Below, piece by piece: positions 26,301 to 32,460 of a stretch of DNA of 64,000 bases; the first letter of the stretch is position 1; each line of letters starts with the position of its first letter. This stretch comes from Rugamonas apoptosis. GTDB lineage: Bacteria; Pseudomonadota; Gammaproteobacteria; Burkholderiales; Burkholderiaceae_D. The notes under the pieces are model-generated. The model did not search any database. It was not told where the DNA came from and was given only the letters and a program-made list of their open reading frames with translations. Both the position numbers and the translations under genes were made by a program. Location of the stretch: the NCBI RefSeq assembly GCF_014042355.1, contig NZ_JACEZU010000019.1, positions 1 to 64,000 on the forward strand, given 5' to 3'.

Positions 26301-27282
26301 TTTTATGGACAAGTGCCGGATCGCGTTGCGCCAGTGTCGCGCGCGCGCGCCTGCGCAGTGTGGCGTGCGCCGTCGATTTGATCCGTTCGTGGAGAAACTC
26401 ATTGAGGTGCGGCTTGAGCTGGTGCAGCGCGCCGTTGACGGCGGCGTCGAGGGTCGAGTAGGGACGGCAACGCCCATTTGGGGCAAGCACGGTGGCGTAG
26501 GTATCCACCGTGTCGTCGGCGCGCACGGCGCTTGCCCATAAACCGTTGGGTGCTTGGGCCACATCGATGAAGACCGATATTTTGCCGTCCCGCAGTTCGG
26601 CAAAACGTTCGGAGCGGTCGAACTTGGCGCTGATGATCCCATCGGGACCTGGCGCCAGCGAGTCAGGCGCGAAGCCCCATCGGGCAGCCTCGCTGCTGGC
26701 GCGGGCGTTGCGTCTGGCCAGCGTGCGGTCGACGCGCTTGGACAGCGGGCCTTCGGTGCTGGCGTCCCGAATAGTCATTTCCGCATCGCGGGCCGGACCG
26801 TCATCGGATGCTACATGGCTGGCCACAGGTACGTCGGCCGTGCCCGGCTCCAACGGGGAGTCTTCCACCCGTTCGACGTCGTCAAGCTCGCACCATCCGC
26901 CATATGATGTTGGTGACACGGTGTGGACCCGCACAGAGGACTGATCACCGGCCAAATCGGTGATGATGCTGGTGATGAAGTGCACTTCATGTTCCCGCCC
27001 TATCCTGACGACGCGGTCGCCGATGCGCAGACCTTTGGCATTGGGCACTTCACCGATCTCGTGATAGCGTGCGGGATCGGCTATTTGATCCGCGAAATGC
27101 GTTCGCATTTGTGCGGCCGAGAGCCCTTCGCCGGGCTCCAGTGCGGCGATAACACGGCGGTACACATGCGCGGCGCGCTCGAGCTGGGAGCTTCGGCTGG
27201 CGAGATCACCCTGGATTACCGGCTCGCGATCATCTTCGATCGCGGTGGTGGGGCCTTGCTGCGGTGTGATGGGAATCGGCAT
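20350..27282 (-). CDS. Polyvalent protein: adenine methylase + Strawberry-notch helicase + zincin-like peptidase
   Basis: The 2310-aa protein starts at ATG 27282 with GGGAGA upstream. Residues about 1-580 are largely unassigned. An N6-adenine methyltransferase lies at about 585-745, with EPSAGTGAQ (SAM-binding) and NPPF (catalytic). A low-complexity linker (about 775-900) leads to a Strawberry-notch/SNF2-type helicase-like ATPase: Walker A GDGTGVGKG near 1003, DESH near 1119, C-terminal helicase motif QGMGRTHRTN near 1525. Near 2142 is HEVLGH with a downstream ATEEALADM, a zinc-metallopeptidase pattern. Proteins of this type are known as polyvalent proteins of phages and conjugative elements, thought to be injected with the DNA to counter host defences. 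That role is inferred. The gene stands alone with its own TTCGCAT-containing promoter. Confidence 0.8.
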   Translation of the reverse strand: MPIPITPQQGPTTAIEDDREPVIQGDLASRSSQLERAAHVYRRVIAALEPGEGLSAAQMRTHFADQIADPARYHEIGEVPNAKGLRIGDRVVRIGREHEVHFITSIITDLAGDQSSVRVHTVSPTSYGGWCELDDVERVEDSPLEPGTADVPVASHVASDDGPARDAEMTIRDASTEGPLSKRVDRTLARRNARASSEAARWGFAPDSLAPGPDGIISAKFDRSERFAELRDGKISVFIDVAQAPNGLWASAVRADDTVDTYATVLAPNGRCRPYSTLDAAVNGALHQLKPHLNEFLHERIKSTAHATLRRRARATLAQRDPALVHKIRSLARHHIQSSVDLFDDGIDLLSGPAYTAHRIELLTLIDGIAPSSGRAATIGALKDAFFDIAAIDDPSPQRRTELLERWLRDAPAPLADSRGEPPQQLQGAMPIAPLKPATAAISTAMPAHAGDEGGPATAGIINVRATLELSAWVANAIKSGRPFSATELFAAADAAFGGTCARGQYTPRDAYDAMEAGVNMAIMAEGLTPHGSVEDALVKLDRLERIMRCLPQQTRRAGETESHDQFSTVPPLAFVGAWAANIARDDLVLEPSAGTGAQAIFGELAGARLIINELSARRLAILRAHWPHWTSYAENGEQLHNILPPEQIPAVVLMNPPFSASAGRLGDTRSASVVELHLLQAVKRLAPNGRLVAIVAESMSPDRPGHGPCWSEIKQSCRLRANLLVDGRFYRKYGTRVDVRLVVLDKTGAHQGAIVAESIREPGDALELLEEIRNERQGQPNRPRLVPSAEPGSGGAASDRVPEPARTAGVGTDALGIGERPGHQSLSGELARRGDTERGDRPDEHMGSTLGDALPDQPGASARPGILPGAAGAVDGTRPGGRGHGPARRPDQRSHDDGRLAGVDIAATAAPLAASALTDAVYEQYVPQRLTVIGSQPHPGTLVQSAAMAAVMPPAPTHRPRLPPEVIESGRLSLPQLEAVVYAGQAHVHHLPSGERQGFFIGDGTGVGKGREISAVILDSVHAGRQKAVWISEKSGLMRDAKRDFAGVLGDPALIFSHAKIKPADAILQPAGIAFTSYSLLARSEAKTTQNKRAPAKARLQQLLNWLGPDFDGVIAFDESHNMANVIEKRGSRGKTPPAAKALAGVELQRALPQARIIYVSATGATEVSNLAYATRLGLWGDGTPFHSAQDFTKSVDAGGVAAMELICRDMKAMGVYIARSLSFDGVTYERLEHELTPLQIDIYNALAGAWQTVLKNVNAALASTGQGKDGNAKSAAMSRFWGAHQRFFNQVVTSMQMATVIEHAREQLAAGNATVFQLVNTNEAAQERQAADMARSGADLEELDFTPRQNLIDYIRNGFPVQQYEEYKDGNGNTRQRPAVDSQGQAVINREMEAKRDALLETLDAIRIPDNPIDMIINTFGPEQVAEVTGRARRFITQHDDSGAFKVMEQKRSAAASAADADAFMADRKRVLVFSDAGGTGYSFHADLAQANQRKRIHYVIQPGWRADKAVQGMGRTHRTNEASQPHYVLPTTNLEAQRRFISSIARRLDQLGALTKGQRQTGAQGLFSAEDNLESIYAARALRIMFNDMYRHRSPLDFDETANAMGLNGLIDQRTGALNESKLPGIPQFLNRLLSLKTHEQDRVFTEFSRMLRHVIEVAKQQGSYDCGVETVRADSVEKLRDELVHADARTGAETRYVELALHRPQTTTPFSELPVFREDGTLQDGVVGFFRNEKTRKVFALVGTGGGTNEQGILITRGRQYHPTGPVRYVDTVDQIVSASRGCATITRIDMVPAYVGEPFLERWERNGRSFQEYSDIGVKALREGGIKGLEYLGTMLGICAERRAALGKVIDRIKAELGEEEVERQVRAYTRLEHDEAEREWARELAAAPRTYVQRIHFITGALLPIWDRIPGSPRVIRTQTDAGERLLGRVVPPSLLQQTLANLSLTSSVANMSLPDVLSQLASGGRATLANGWQLRTTQVGGDRRIELVGRHMSPGDIRWLSEQGALSERIRWEMRIFIPTGANEAPVLQRILNAKPLTDLVPKGGADTDSPAFSRTGGRSASLVATALPVTAVETVASRLRRGWPTCPEIVCVRTVADLPFAAQADTRGAYWRNRVYLVSGNLSDEADVEFTLAHEVLGHFGMRAILAPQQLEAELTRLRENNPSLARRSTQLEAIFGMSPHQATEEALADMAASGATLRGFQRFALAIQRGLRAVGLTQVADWMEGRTQAETLDLLARARRHVLERHGPLQATIHFAPPTSSEPPGEREANDAGDLRQELHRLALGHASGGNASGGTWPLTP
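24579..24959 (-). CDS. Nested hypothetical gene inside the polyvalent protein gene (same strand, other frame)
   Basis: The 126-codon frame starts at ATG 24959 (MNDKVNRTARAWSHP) preceded by GGAGGA about 8 bases upstream, a stronger ribosome-binding site than most genes here. It ends with INGLTTTGD and a TAG at 24579. Its product has a natural composition with aromatic and helical segments (LALMRWGLENALDINPF, MSTWDPRSVMRFLTNPE, GQEYYLAPQALS). The host frame over the same bases (residues about 775-900) is Gly/Arg/Pro/Asp-rich linker. This pattern suggests an independently translated gene sitting in the linker between the methylase and helicase domains. No family is recognised. Confidence 0.5.
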   Translation of the reverse strand: MNDKVNRTARAWSHPLNRAAAALLPTGFQNPRELPVLALMRWGLENALDINPFPANWPDGETLSAVIDRMSTWDPRSVMRFLTNPEHLPGQEYYLAPQALSTVQDPADAATVLLDALINGLTTTGD

Positions 27283-27313
27283 AGCATCTCCCAGCTAACA
27301 AAACTTTGCAGTC

Positions 27314-27330
27314 ACTATACAATGCGAATT
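27314..27330 (-). promoter_or_regulatory. TTCGCAT operator site C with -10 element, upstream of the polyvalent gene
   Basis: On the minus strand AATTCGCATT (27330-27321) is followed after one base by TATAGT (27319-27314), about 32 bases before the ATG at 27282. The operator-like motif therefore sits in the -10/-35 spacer, where binding would be expected to block transcription. Confidence 0.55.
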
Positions 27331-27882
27331 TTATCGGCCACAGCGATGAGCGTCATCGTGGCCGGAACGTTGCGCCTCGACCGCGTCGAAGGGCAGGGCG
27401 ATTTGTCCGCGATCTCGTGTCTTGGCCGGCAGCTGTCGCACTGGGCTATAGGAAACGTCGCGGACACGCCGCGTAGCGCCGATAATGTTGTAGAGATCAG
27501 GGGCGTAATGGCGCAATGCGTCCTGATAGGCTGGGTAGGTGTTTTCGTCCATCCACCGGGCAACGTGGCTATATTGGTCGCGACCGATCTTATTGAGGAC
27601 GCGGAAATCGTCCGCATCCAGCCGGGCCCATAGGCGCGCTGTCGTTGGGGAGATCGCCGGGAGAACTATGGTGCACTGTAGGCCGCTGGCCTGGCTGGCG
27701 ACTGGGTATGCCCTGGAGACGTCTCGGAACAGGTCGGCGCGGCTCGCGATGGCTTCCTCGGCGGACCTGGGATCGGTCCGCAGCGCACTTGCACAATTAA
27801 GCTGGCGCGCCGCGGCCAGAAATTGATTGTTGATGAGGCGGGTGAATTCCAGCGCGGGCGGAAGGTCGAGTTGGTCCGTCAT
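27331..27882 (-). CDS. Hypothetical protein, distal gene of the tra operon
   Basis: The 183-aa protein starts at ATG 27882 (MTDQLDLPPALEFTRL) with AAGGAG about 8 bases upstream. It is mostly helical with no signal peptide or membrane span; notable segments are INNQFLAAARQLN, PTTARLWARLDADDF and WMDENTYPAYQDAL. No family is recognised. It follows the small membrane protein gene by 42 bp and appears to be the end of the long tra transcript. The C-terminal basic stretch overlaps the promoter region of the polyvalent gene. Confidence 0.6.
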   Translation of the reverse strand: MTDQLDLPPALEFTRLINNQFLAAARQLNCASALRTDPRSAEEAIASRADLFRDVSRAYPVASQASGLQCTIVLPAISPTTARLWARLDADDFRVLNKIGRDQYSHVARWMDENTYPAYQDALRHYAPDLYNIIGATRRVRDVSYSPVRQLPAKTRDRGQIALPFDAVEAQRSGHDDAHRCGR

Positions 27883-27924
27883 GATAGCGCTCCTTACAAA
27901 TCGGGATGTTGAAGACATATGCGG

Positions 27925-28458
27925 CTACGGCCAGAGTGCATAGTTGATCTTCGCCGCGATCGCGCTTGCGGCACGCGTTTTGACGCGAAACCGCATGCTT
28001 GGATATTCGAAACTGTTAAACCGTAGGGAGAGTTCAGACTGAGAGTCGACCTGCTGAATGATAAATGTCTGAACGAATCCTAGCGGCTGGCACGTTGCGA
28101 AATCGACTTCCATGTCCACAATAACGATGCATGAACGGTCTTGAGCTATGCCGAAGTACTGGTCACCACGGCGTATCTCGAAACAGGCCGTAAAGCCTGG
28201 CGGTTGCGTCGCCTTGATGCGGAGATCCGTACGCTTGATGTTCCAGATCACCCAGAACAGGCCATACGCACCGCCAGGAACAATGAAGTTCATCCAGCCC
28301 GAGGCTTCCCTTGCGATCGCGTATGCATAACGCTGATCGTGGCTCGCATAATCCATGAGCAATGACACTAGTTTCGGCATGCAGATCAGCGCCGCGATAA
28401 GTAGCATGCTCGCGATCCCATTATGTATCCGGTATAGGCGATGGGCGATCGCATTCAT
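27925..28458 (-). CDS. Small inner-membrane protein of the tra operon
   Basis: The 177-aa protein starts at ATG 28458 (MNAIAHRLYRIHNG) with GGAGGAG 6 bases upstream; the TTG two codons earlier is not needed. Two N-terminal membrane helices (GIASMLLIAALICMPKLVSLL and, after a short loop, FIVPGGAYGLFWVIWNI) precede a beta-rich cytoplasmic or periplasmic domain (CFEIRRGDQYFGIAQD, SCIVIVDMEVDF). It lies after TraY, where IncI plasmids carry exclusion-type genes, but I see no sequence basis to name it. Function is unknown. Confidence 0.6.
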   Translation of the reverse strand: MNAIAHRLYRIHNGIASMLLIAALICMPKLVSLLMDYASHDQRYAYAIAREASGWMNFIVPGGAYGLFWVIWNIKRTDLRIKATQPPGFTACFEIRRGDQYFGIAQDRSCIVIVDMEVDFATCQPLGFVQTFIIQQVDSQSELSLRFNSFEYPSMRFRVKTRAASAIAAKINYALWP

Positions 28459-28534
28459 GTTCAACTCCTCCAGAGCAGGCGTATTGCGCTGCTTCTAAAC
28501 TGCGGTGGCAACTCTTGCCTATTGAAATTTCGTC

Positions 28535-30688
28535 TCAGCGCTTTACGCCGTTACCAGGCTTATCCGTTCCCGAGCCGGGTAACTCGGGAGCGCGGCGCAT
28601 ATGGTCAAGACGGCTCACCAGAACATTGACCGCGCCTCGCACCGACTCGTTATCATCTCGACCGATGCGGCTGGAAATCTGACCGCCGACCCAGTTGATC
28701 ACTTGATCAGGCACAATAAAGATAAGGCCGAAGCAGCTGTGTACGAGGTTCACGCACATCGAGAAATAGATGTAAAGGAAACCCAGCAGGCTGACCAGGC
28801 CCGTGACGGAGCTGAATTGCACGTTCGCCACGGCGATGCCAAAGATTTCGTTCAGGAACGTGCCGCCGACCACAAGGCTGGCGCCCCCGCCAAGAAAGCC
28901 AACCACCATGAGAAAGGGACGGGTGATCAGGTTAAGGAGGAAGTAGTAACCATGGCTGGACTTCCCGCCCAGGCCTTCGCCCTCGCCATCGATATGCGCC
29001 ATCGCCCAAAGCGGTGCCGCGACGATACCCTCCAGGACGACCACCAGCCAGTTGATGATGGCACCGAACCAGACGATGAAGGGTACTATCGGCAAGTAGA
29101 TCGATAGGCCGCCTCCCAGCAGAAAGAGGGGAATGATGATCATCAGAAAAAAGGGCCTGATGGCATCGATGCCCCCCTTGATAAAGGAACCTACTCCGAA
29201 CGCCTTGTCCACGATCATGCCCCCAACGCTCGATTTTGCTGCTTCAGTTGCGGCCGACAGCGCAACAAATGTACCTGTGGCCACTTCGGCGGTGACGAGC
29301 GTGTAGTCCCCGATATTTTTCATTTTTATCAGCGGGTTCGTGGTGCCGCCGCCCGAACTACCAAAGTCCGCGTTGGTCATGTAATACAGGAGCTTTTGTC
29401 CAGGTTGGCTAAAGAAGGATCCGATGAATTTGGCGGTGTCTGTCGTTCCTGTGGCACCGGTCTGGCCAAGGGCGACCGCATCCGTGTTCGATGCGAGTTG
29501 TGCCTGGTAGGCTTTGGAAATTGCGGTCCGTACCTCGGCCACGCCAGGATCACCGACAAAGCTTTCGCCGGTCAGTTGGGCCTTACCGGCGACCGCGTCG
29601 GATAACTTGCTATTTGCGACAGCGAAGGTCTGATACCATGCGCCCAGGCTCCACCATCCCGTATCCTTGATCTTGCTGGATAGGTCAACGGCGAGATTCT
29701 TAACATCACTCATTTGTCTCTGAGCAACCAGATTCACTGATCGTTCATATTCTAGTGCCGCGTGCTCGACAGCCAGATTCGAATCCGGCTGAGTAACCGT
29801 GGCGCCGTCCATCTGGGCCGCCACTTGTTCCACGAATCGCTGCGCATCGCTGCGCAGCGTGATCTGCATGGTCTTGAGCGCATCGAGGTGAGCGCGGTAG
29901 ATCGGACTGGCGTCGACAGAGGGGCCGAACCATGAGGTCGAGGTGGCACTGGAGGCGAGCAAGGTGGCATCGACAACGGCGCCGCCGCATACCTTGTTGC
30001 CATCCGGGTTTTTAAGAATGAAGCCGTTGGGTATATCGAACTGCTGCACATACTCCCGTGGGAAATCGAGCCCGCCGCTGCGTGCGATCACCCGCAGTCC
30101 CGTGTTGATGCCATGCATGCACAAGTTCATCTCGTAGACGGACTTCGCGAGCGACATGGTCTCGGGGGCGGCCGGTTGCACGACCATGCTCTTGCCATCG
30201 GCGAAGGCCGCGATCGAGGCGTCGGTGCCCATGTTCGCGATCCCCACACCCAGCAGCGATCCGGCCCATAGCATCAGCAGCTGCGATAGTGCCCAGCCAT
30301 TGGCGGTGGGGACAAGGCTGGAGATGCCCCAGACCAGGCGGATCGGTCCCCACATCGCATGCTGGGCACGGTCGAAAACGATGCCATCATGGGCCACCTT
30401 GGATAGCTTGCGAAACCAGACGTAGGTCGCGAACATGCCGGCGACCACCAGCAATGCCGTGTTGACCACTTGAAACAGAGAAGCAAGGATGGTGTCGCTG
30501 CCACCTGTTCCGGCCGCGAGCGGGTTGTTGACGACATCGCCGAAGATCGACACCAGCGCCTGGCGGCTCTTATCGCCGGTGCGGCGGGCCGCGTCGGCGA
30601 TGGCGGACAAGGAGGTGCTATCGTCGGCGAGCGCCGGCAAGGACAGCAGCACGCCAATAAAAGCGCATCTGCATTTGCTCAGTTTCAT
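28535..30688 (-). CDS. traY: TraY / DotA-like polytopic membrane protein
   Basis: The 717-aa protein starts at ATG 30688 (MKLSKCRCAFIG) with GGGGAGGAA upstream. The N-terminal hydrophobic segment ends PALADDST, like the cleavable signal of DotA/TraY. Membrane segments follow at about residues 65-85 and 130-150, then a long periplasmic region (about 170-470) with QMSDVKNLAVDLSSK, and a C-terminal membrane cluster (FFLMIIIPLFLLGG, LYIYFSMCVNLVHS). DotA/TraY is an integral inner-membrane part of type IVB systems. It closes the conserved tra gene order here. The 717-aa length agrees with the family (R64 TraY is about 745 aa). Confidence 0.87.
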   Translation of the reverse strand: MKLSKCRCAFIGVLLSLPALADDSTSLSAIADAARRTGDKSRQALVSIFGDVVNNPLAAGTGGSDTILASLFQVVNTALLVVAGMFATYVWFRKLSKVAHDGIVFDRAQHAMWGPIRLVWGISSLVPTANGWALSQLLMLWAGSLLGVGIANMGTDASIAAFADGKSMVVQPAAPETMSLAKSVYEMNLCMHGINTGLRVIARSGGLDFPREYVQQFDIPNGFILKNPDGNKVCGGAVVDATLLASSATSTSWFGPSVDASPIYRAHLDALKTMQITLRSDAQRFVEQVAAQMDGATVTQPDSNLAVEHAALEYERSVNLVAQRQMSDVKNLAVDLSSKIKDTGWWSLGAWYQTFAVANSKLSDAVAGKAQLTGESFVGDPGVAEVRTAISKAYQAQLASNTDAVALGQTGATGTTDTAKFIGSFFSQPGQKLLYYMTNADFGSSGGGTTNPLIKMKNIGDYTLVTAEVATGTFVALSAATEAAKSSVGGMIVDKAFGVGSFIKGGIDAIRPFFLMIIIPLFLLGGGLSIYLPIVPFIVWFGAIINWLVVVLEGIVAAPLWAMAHIDGEGEGLGGKSSHGYYFLLNLITRPFLMVVGFLGGGASLVVGGTFLNEIFGIAVANVQFSSVTGLVSLLGFLYIYFSMCVNLVHSCFGLIFIVPDQVINWVGGQISSRIGRDDNESVRGAVNVLVSRLDHMRRAPELPGSGTDKPGNGVKR

Positions 30689-30690
30689 GG

Positions 30691-31221
30691 TTATTCCTCC
30701 CCATGGTTTCCCAATTCCGGATCGAGAACCTGCCGAATCCAGCGCGGATTCTCGGCGAAGAAGTCGTCCAGGCCGCCGCTTTCCTCCGCCGACAGTCGGC
30801 GATTGCGCAATTGCCAGAGTCTGAAATGCGCGGAAAAGCTGGCCATGAAAAACAGGGGCATACTCGCTATGATTGTCGCGATCCCCAGCAGTCGCCCGTT
30901 TGCGATCGCGCAAGCGGAGACGACGAGAATCACCGCGGCGGTGCCCAGCGCTAACCGCTTCTGAAATAGAAAGCGGCGCTCAACTCGCGCGATCGAGGCC
31001 GGCGTGTGCCGGCGCATGACGTCGTCGAACGACGCGGTTCTCGGACCTTCGTGCTTGGGCTTGGCCGCCCGGCGCGCGAGATCACGGATGTAATGAATAT
31101 TTTTTTCGTGCTCTCTCGCCGCGGCGCGTACGCGATCGATATCGCGTTTGATGACGCGCCATGGCGCCAGCACGCCGATCGCGAGCCGCCCCATCATCCG
31201 AAGTGTCTTTGAGATGCGCAT
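30691..31221 (-). CDS. traX: TraX-like inner-membrane protein of the type IVB transfer system
   Basis: The 176-aa protein starts MRISKTLRMMGRLAIG. A basic cytoplasmic N-terminus (KRDIDRVRAAAREHEKNI) precedes two hydrophobic segments (LALGTAAVILVVSACAIA and IATIIASMPLFFMASF) and a charged C-terminus with FFAENPRWIRQVLDP. It sits two bases upstream of TraY and 15 bases after TraW, where R64 has traX. The assignment rests on position and membrane layout more than on motif identity. Confidence 0.6.
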   Translation of the reverse strand: MRISKTLRMMGRLAIGVLAPWRVIKRDIDRVRAAAREHEKNIHYIRDLARRAAKPKHEGPRTASFDDVMRRHTPASIARVERRFLFQKRLALGTAAVILVVSACAIANGRLLGIATIIASMPLFFMASFSAHFRLWQLRNRRLSAEESGGLDDFFAENPRWIRQVLDPELGNHGEE

Positions 31222-31236
31222 GATGCCCTCTGCTCG

Positions 31237-32460
31237 TCAGCGACCCGCATGGCCCGGTACGGCCTTGTATTTATCAGCCAGCAGCGATTCATATTCGTGT
31301 CGTGCCGTGCTGGCCAACATCATGCCGTTGAGCATATTGGCTTTCTGAAGCTCGGTCCTTATCGACATAGACAACCAGTTTCCCAACGACGCGGTCCTGA
31401 TCAGTTCCCGCGTCAGGTTGTCACCGCTCATCGCCTGCAGGTCGGACTGGTATTCCGTGTTCGCATAACGACGGCCCACTTCGAACAGTTCAAATTCACG
31501 TGACGACATCATGCCGGTGGATCTGGCTTTGGGAGACGCCATCAGGTCGTAATAGGCTCTCGCGGAAGGCGAAGTGAGTGCCTCCTGCAGGAGCGGCTTG
31601 GTCGCGGCGTTCGGCTGGCTGTCGGCGATCATCTGTTCGAGCGGATCGGCGGCGGCGGAGATGATCGCGTTGTATTGCGTCATCAGGCCCAGGTATTGGG
31701 CGCCGGCCTGCGTGTCCGCTTCCGACTTGCGCAACTGCGCCCCCACAGAACGGCGAATGGCGTTCTGCACGTACATGCGGGCCGCATCGGTTTGCTCCTG
31801 GCTGAATGTCGGGTCCGGCTTCTTCCCGTCCGGGCCGGCGCCGTTGATGATGGTGTCGAAGCGCTTATCGCCACCCGGCATGCTGGACGACACGCTCGGG
31901 CACGTTCTTGCGCCACCGTAGGCCGCATAGTCGTCCGTATCGCAGTACTGCGCATGCACCTGGGCCGCGCGCGCCGCGTCGGCCGGCTGGGGGACGGGCG
32001 GCGTATTGACGGCGGCGGCGACGGACCGGTTGGCGATGGTCGCGCCGCCTCCTGGACGAATGGAGGAGCGTGTCATCGCGGCCGCCTGAGCGATGCCAGT
32101 CGCGCCGCCCGACGCCGATTCGGAGCAGATGCTGGTGGGGATGTCGTAGCGTTGTCGCGCATCCTCGAGGCGCCGGTTGGTTTCCTGCACCGTATTGAAT
32201 TCCCGCTGCGCCTTTGATGCCGCTTCGACCGTGCGGGCGGTCTTCTGGCCATTTTGATTGATCGCCTCGCCTATGTCATACAGCAGCGCCGAGATGCTGG
32301 CGTTCATGGCGATCACTGACCGGTTTACCGCATTCACGGCCGCGACGATGGCGCCGCTATCAATGCCCCCGAACGCGTGGGCCAATTCCGGTTCAGCCAG
32401 CATGGCGAGTGCAACTAGCGCGATGCTGGTCCCTGCGAATATCGCTTTCGTCTTCTTCAT
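31237..32460 (-). CDS. traW: TraW-like conjugal transfer protein
   Basis: The 407-aa exported protein starts MKKTKAIFAGTSIALVALAML and has a Sec signal peptide cleaved near ELAHA. A helical region (INQNGQKTARTVEAASKAQREF) precedes a low-complexity stretch and a conserved C-terminal helical domain (MMSSREFELFEVGRRYANTEY, SLGNWLSMSIRTELQKANML). The size and position between TraU and TraX match IncI TraW, an outer-membrane-associated transfer protein. No lipobox is present, unlike some relatives. Its start overlaps the TraU stop by 4 bp. Confidence 0.75.
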   Translation of the reverse strand: MKKTKAIFAGTSIALVALAMLAEPELAHAFGGIDSGAIVAAVNAVNRSVIAMNASISALLYDIGEAINQNGQKTARTVEAASKAQREFNTVQETNRRLEDARQRYDIPTSICSESASGGATGIAQAAAMTRSSIRPGGGATIANRSVAAAVNTPPVPQPADAARAAQVHAQYCDTDDYAAYGGARTCPSVSSSMPGGDKRFDTIINGAGPDGKKPDPTFSQEQTDAARMYVQNAIRRSVGAQLRKSEADTQAGAQYLGLMTQYNAIISAAADPLEQMIADSQPNAATKPLLQEALTSPSARAYYDLMASPKARSTGMMSSREFELFEVGRRYANTEYQSDLQAMSGDNLTRELIRTASLGNWLSMSIRTELQKANMLNGMMLASTARHEYESLLADKYKAVPGHAGR

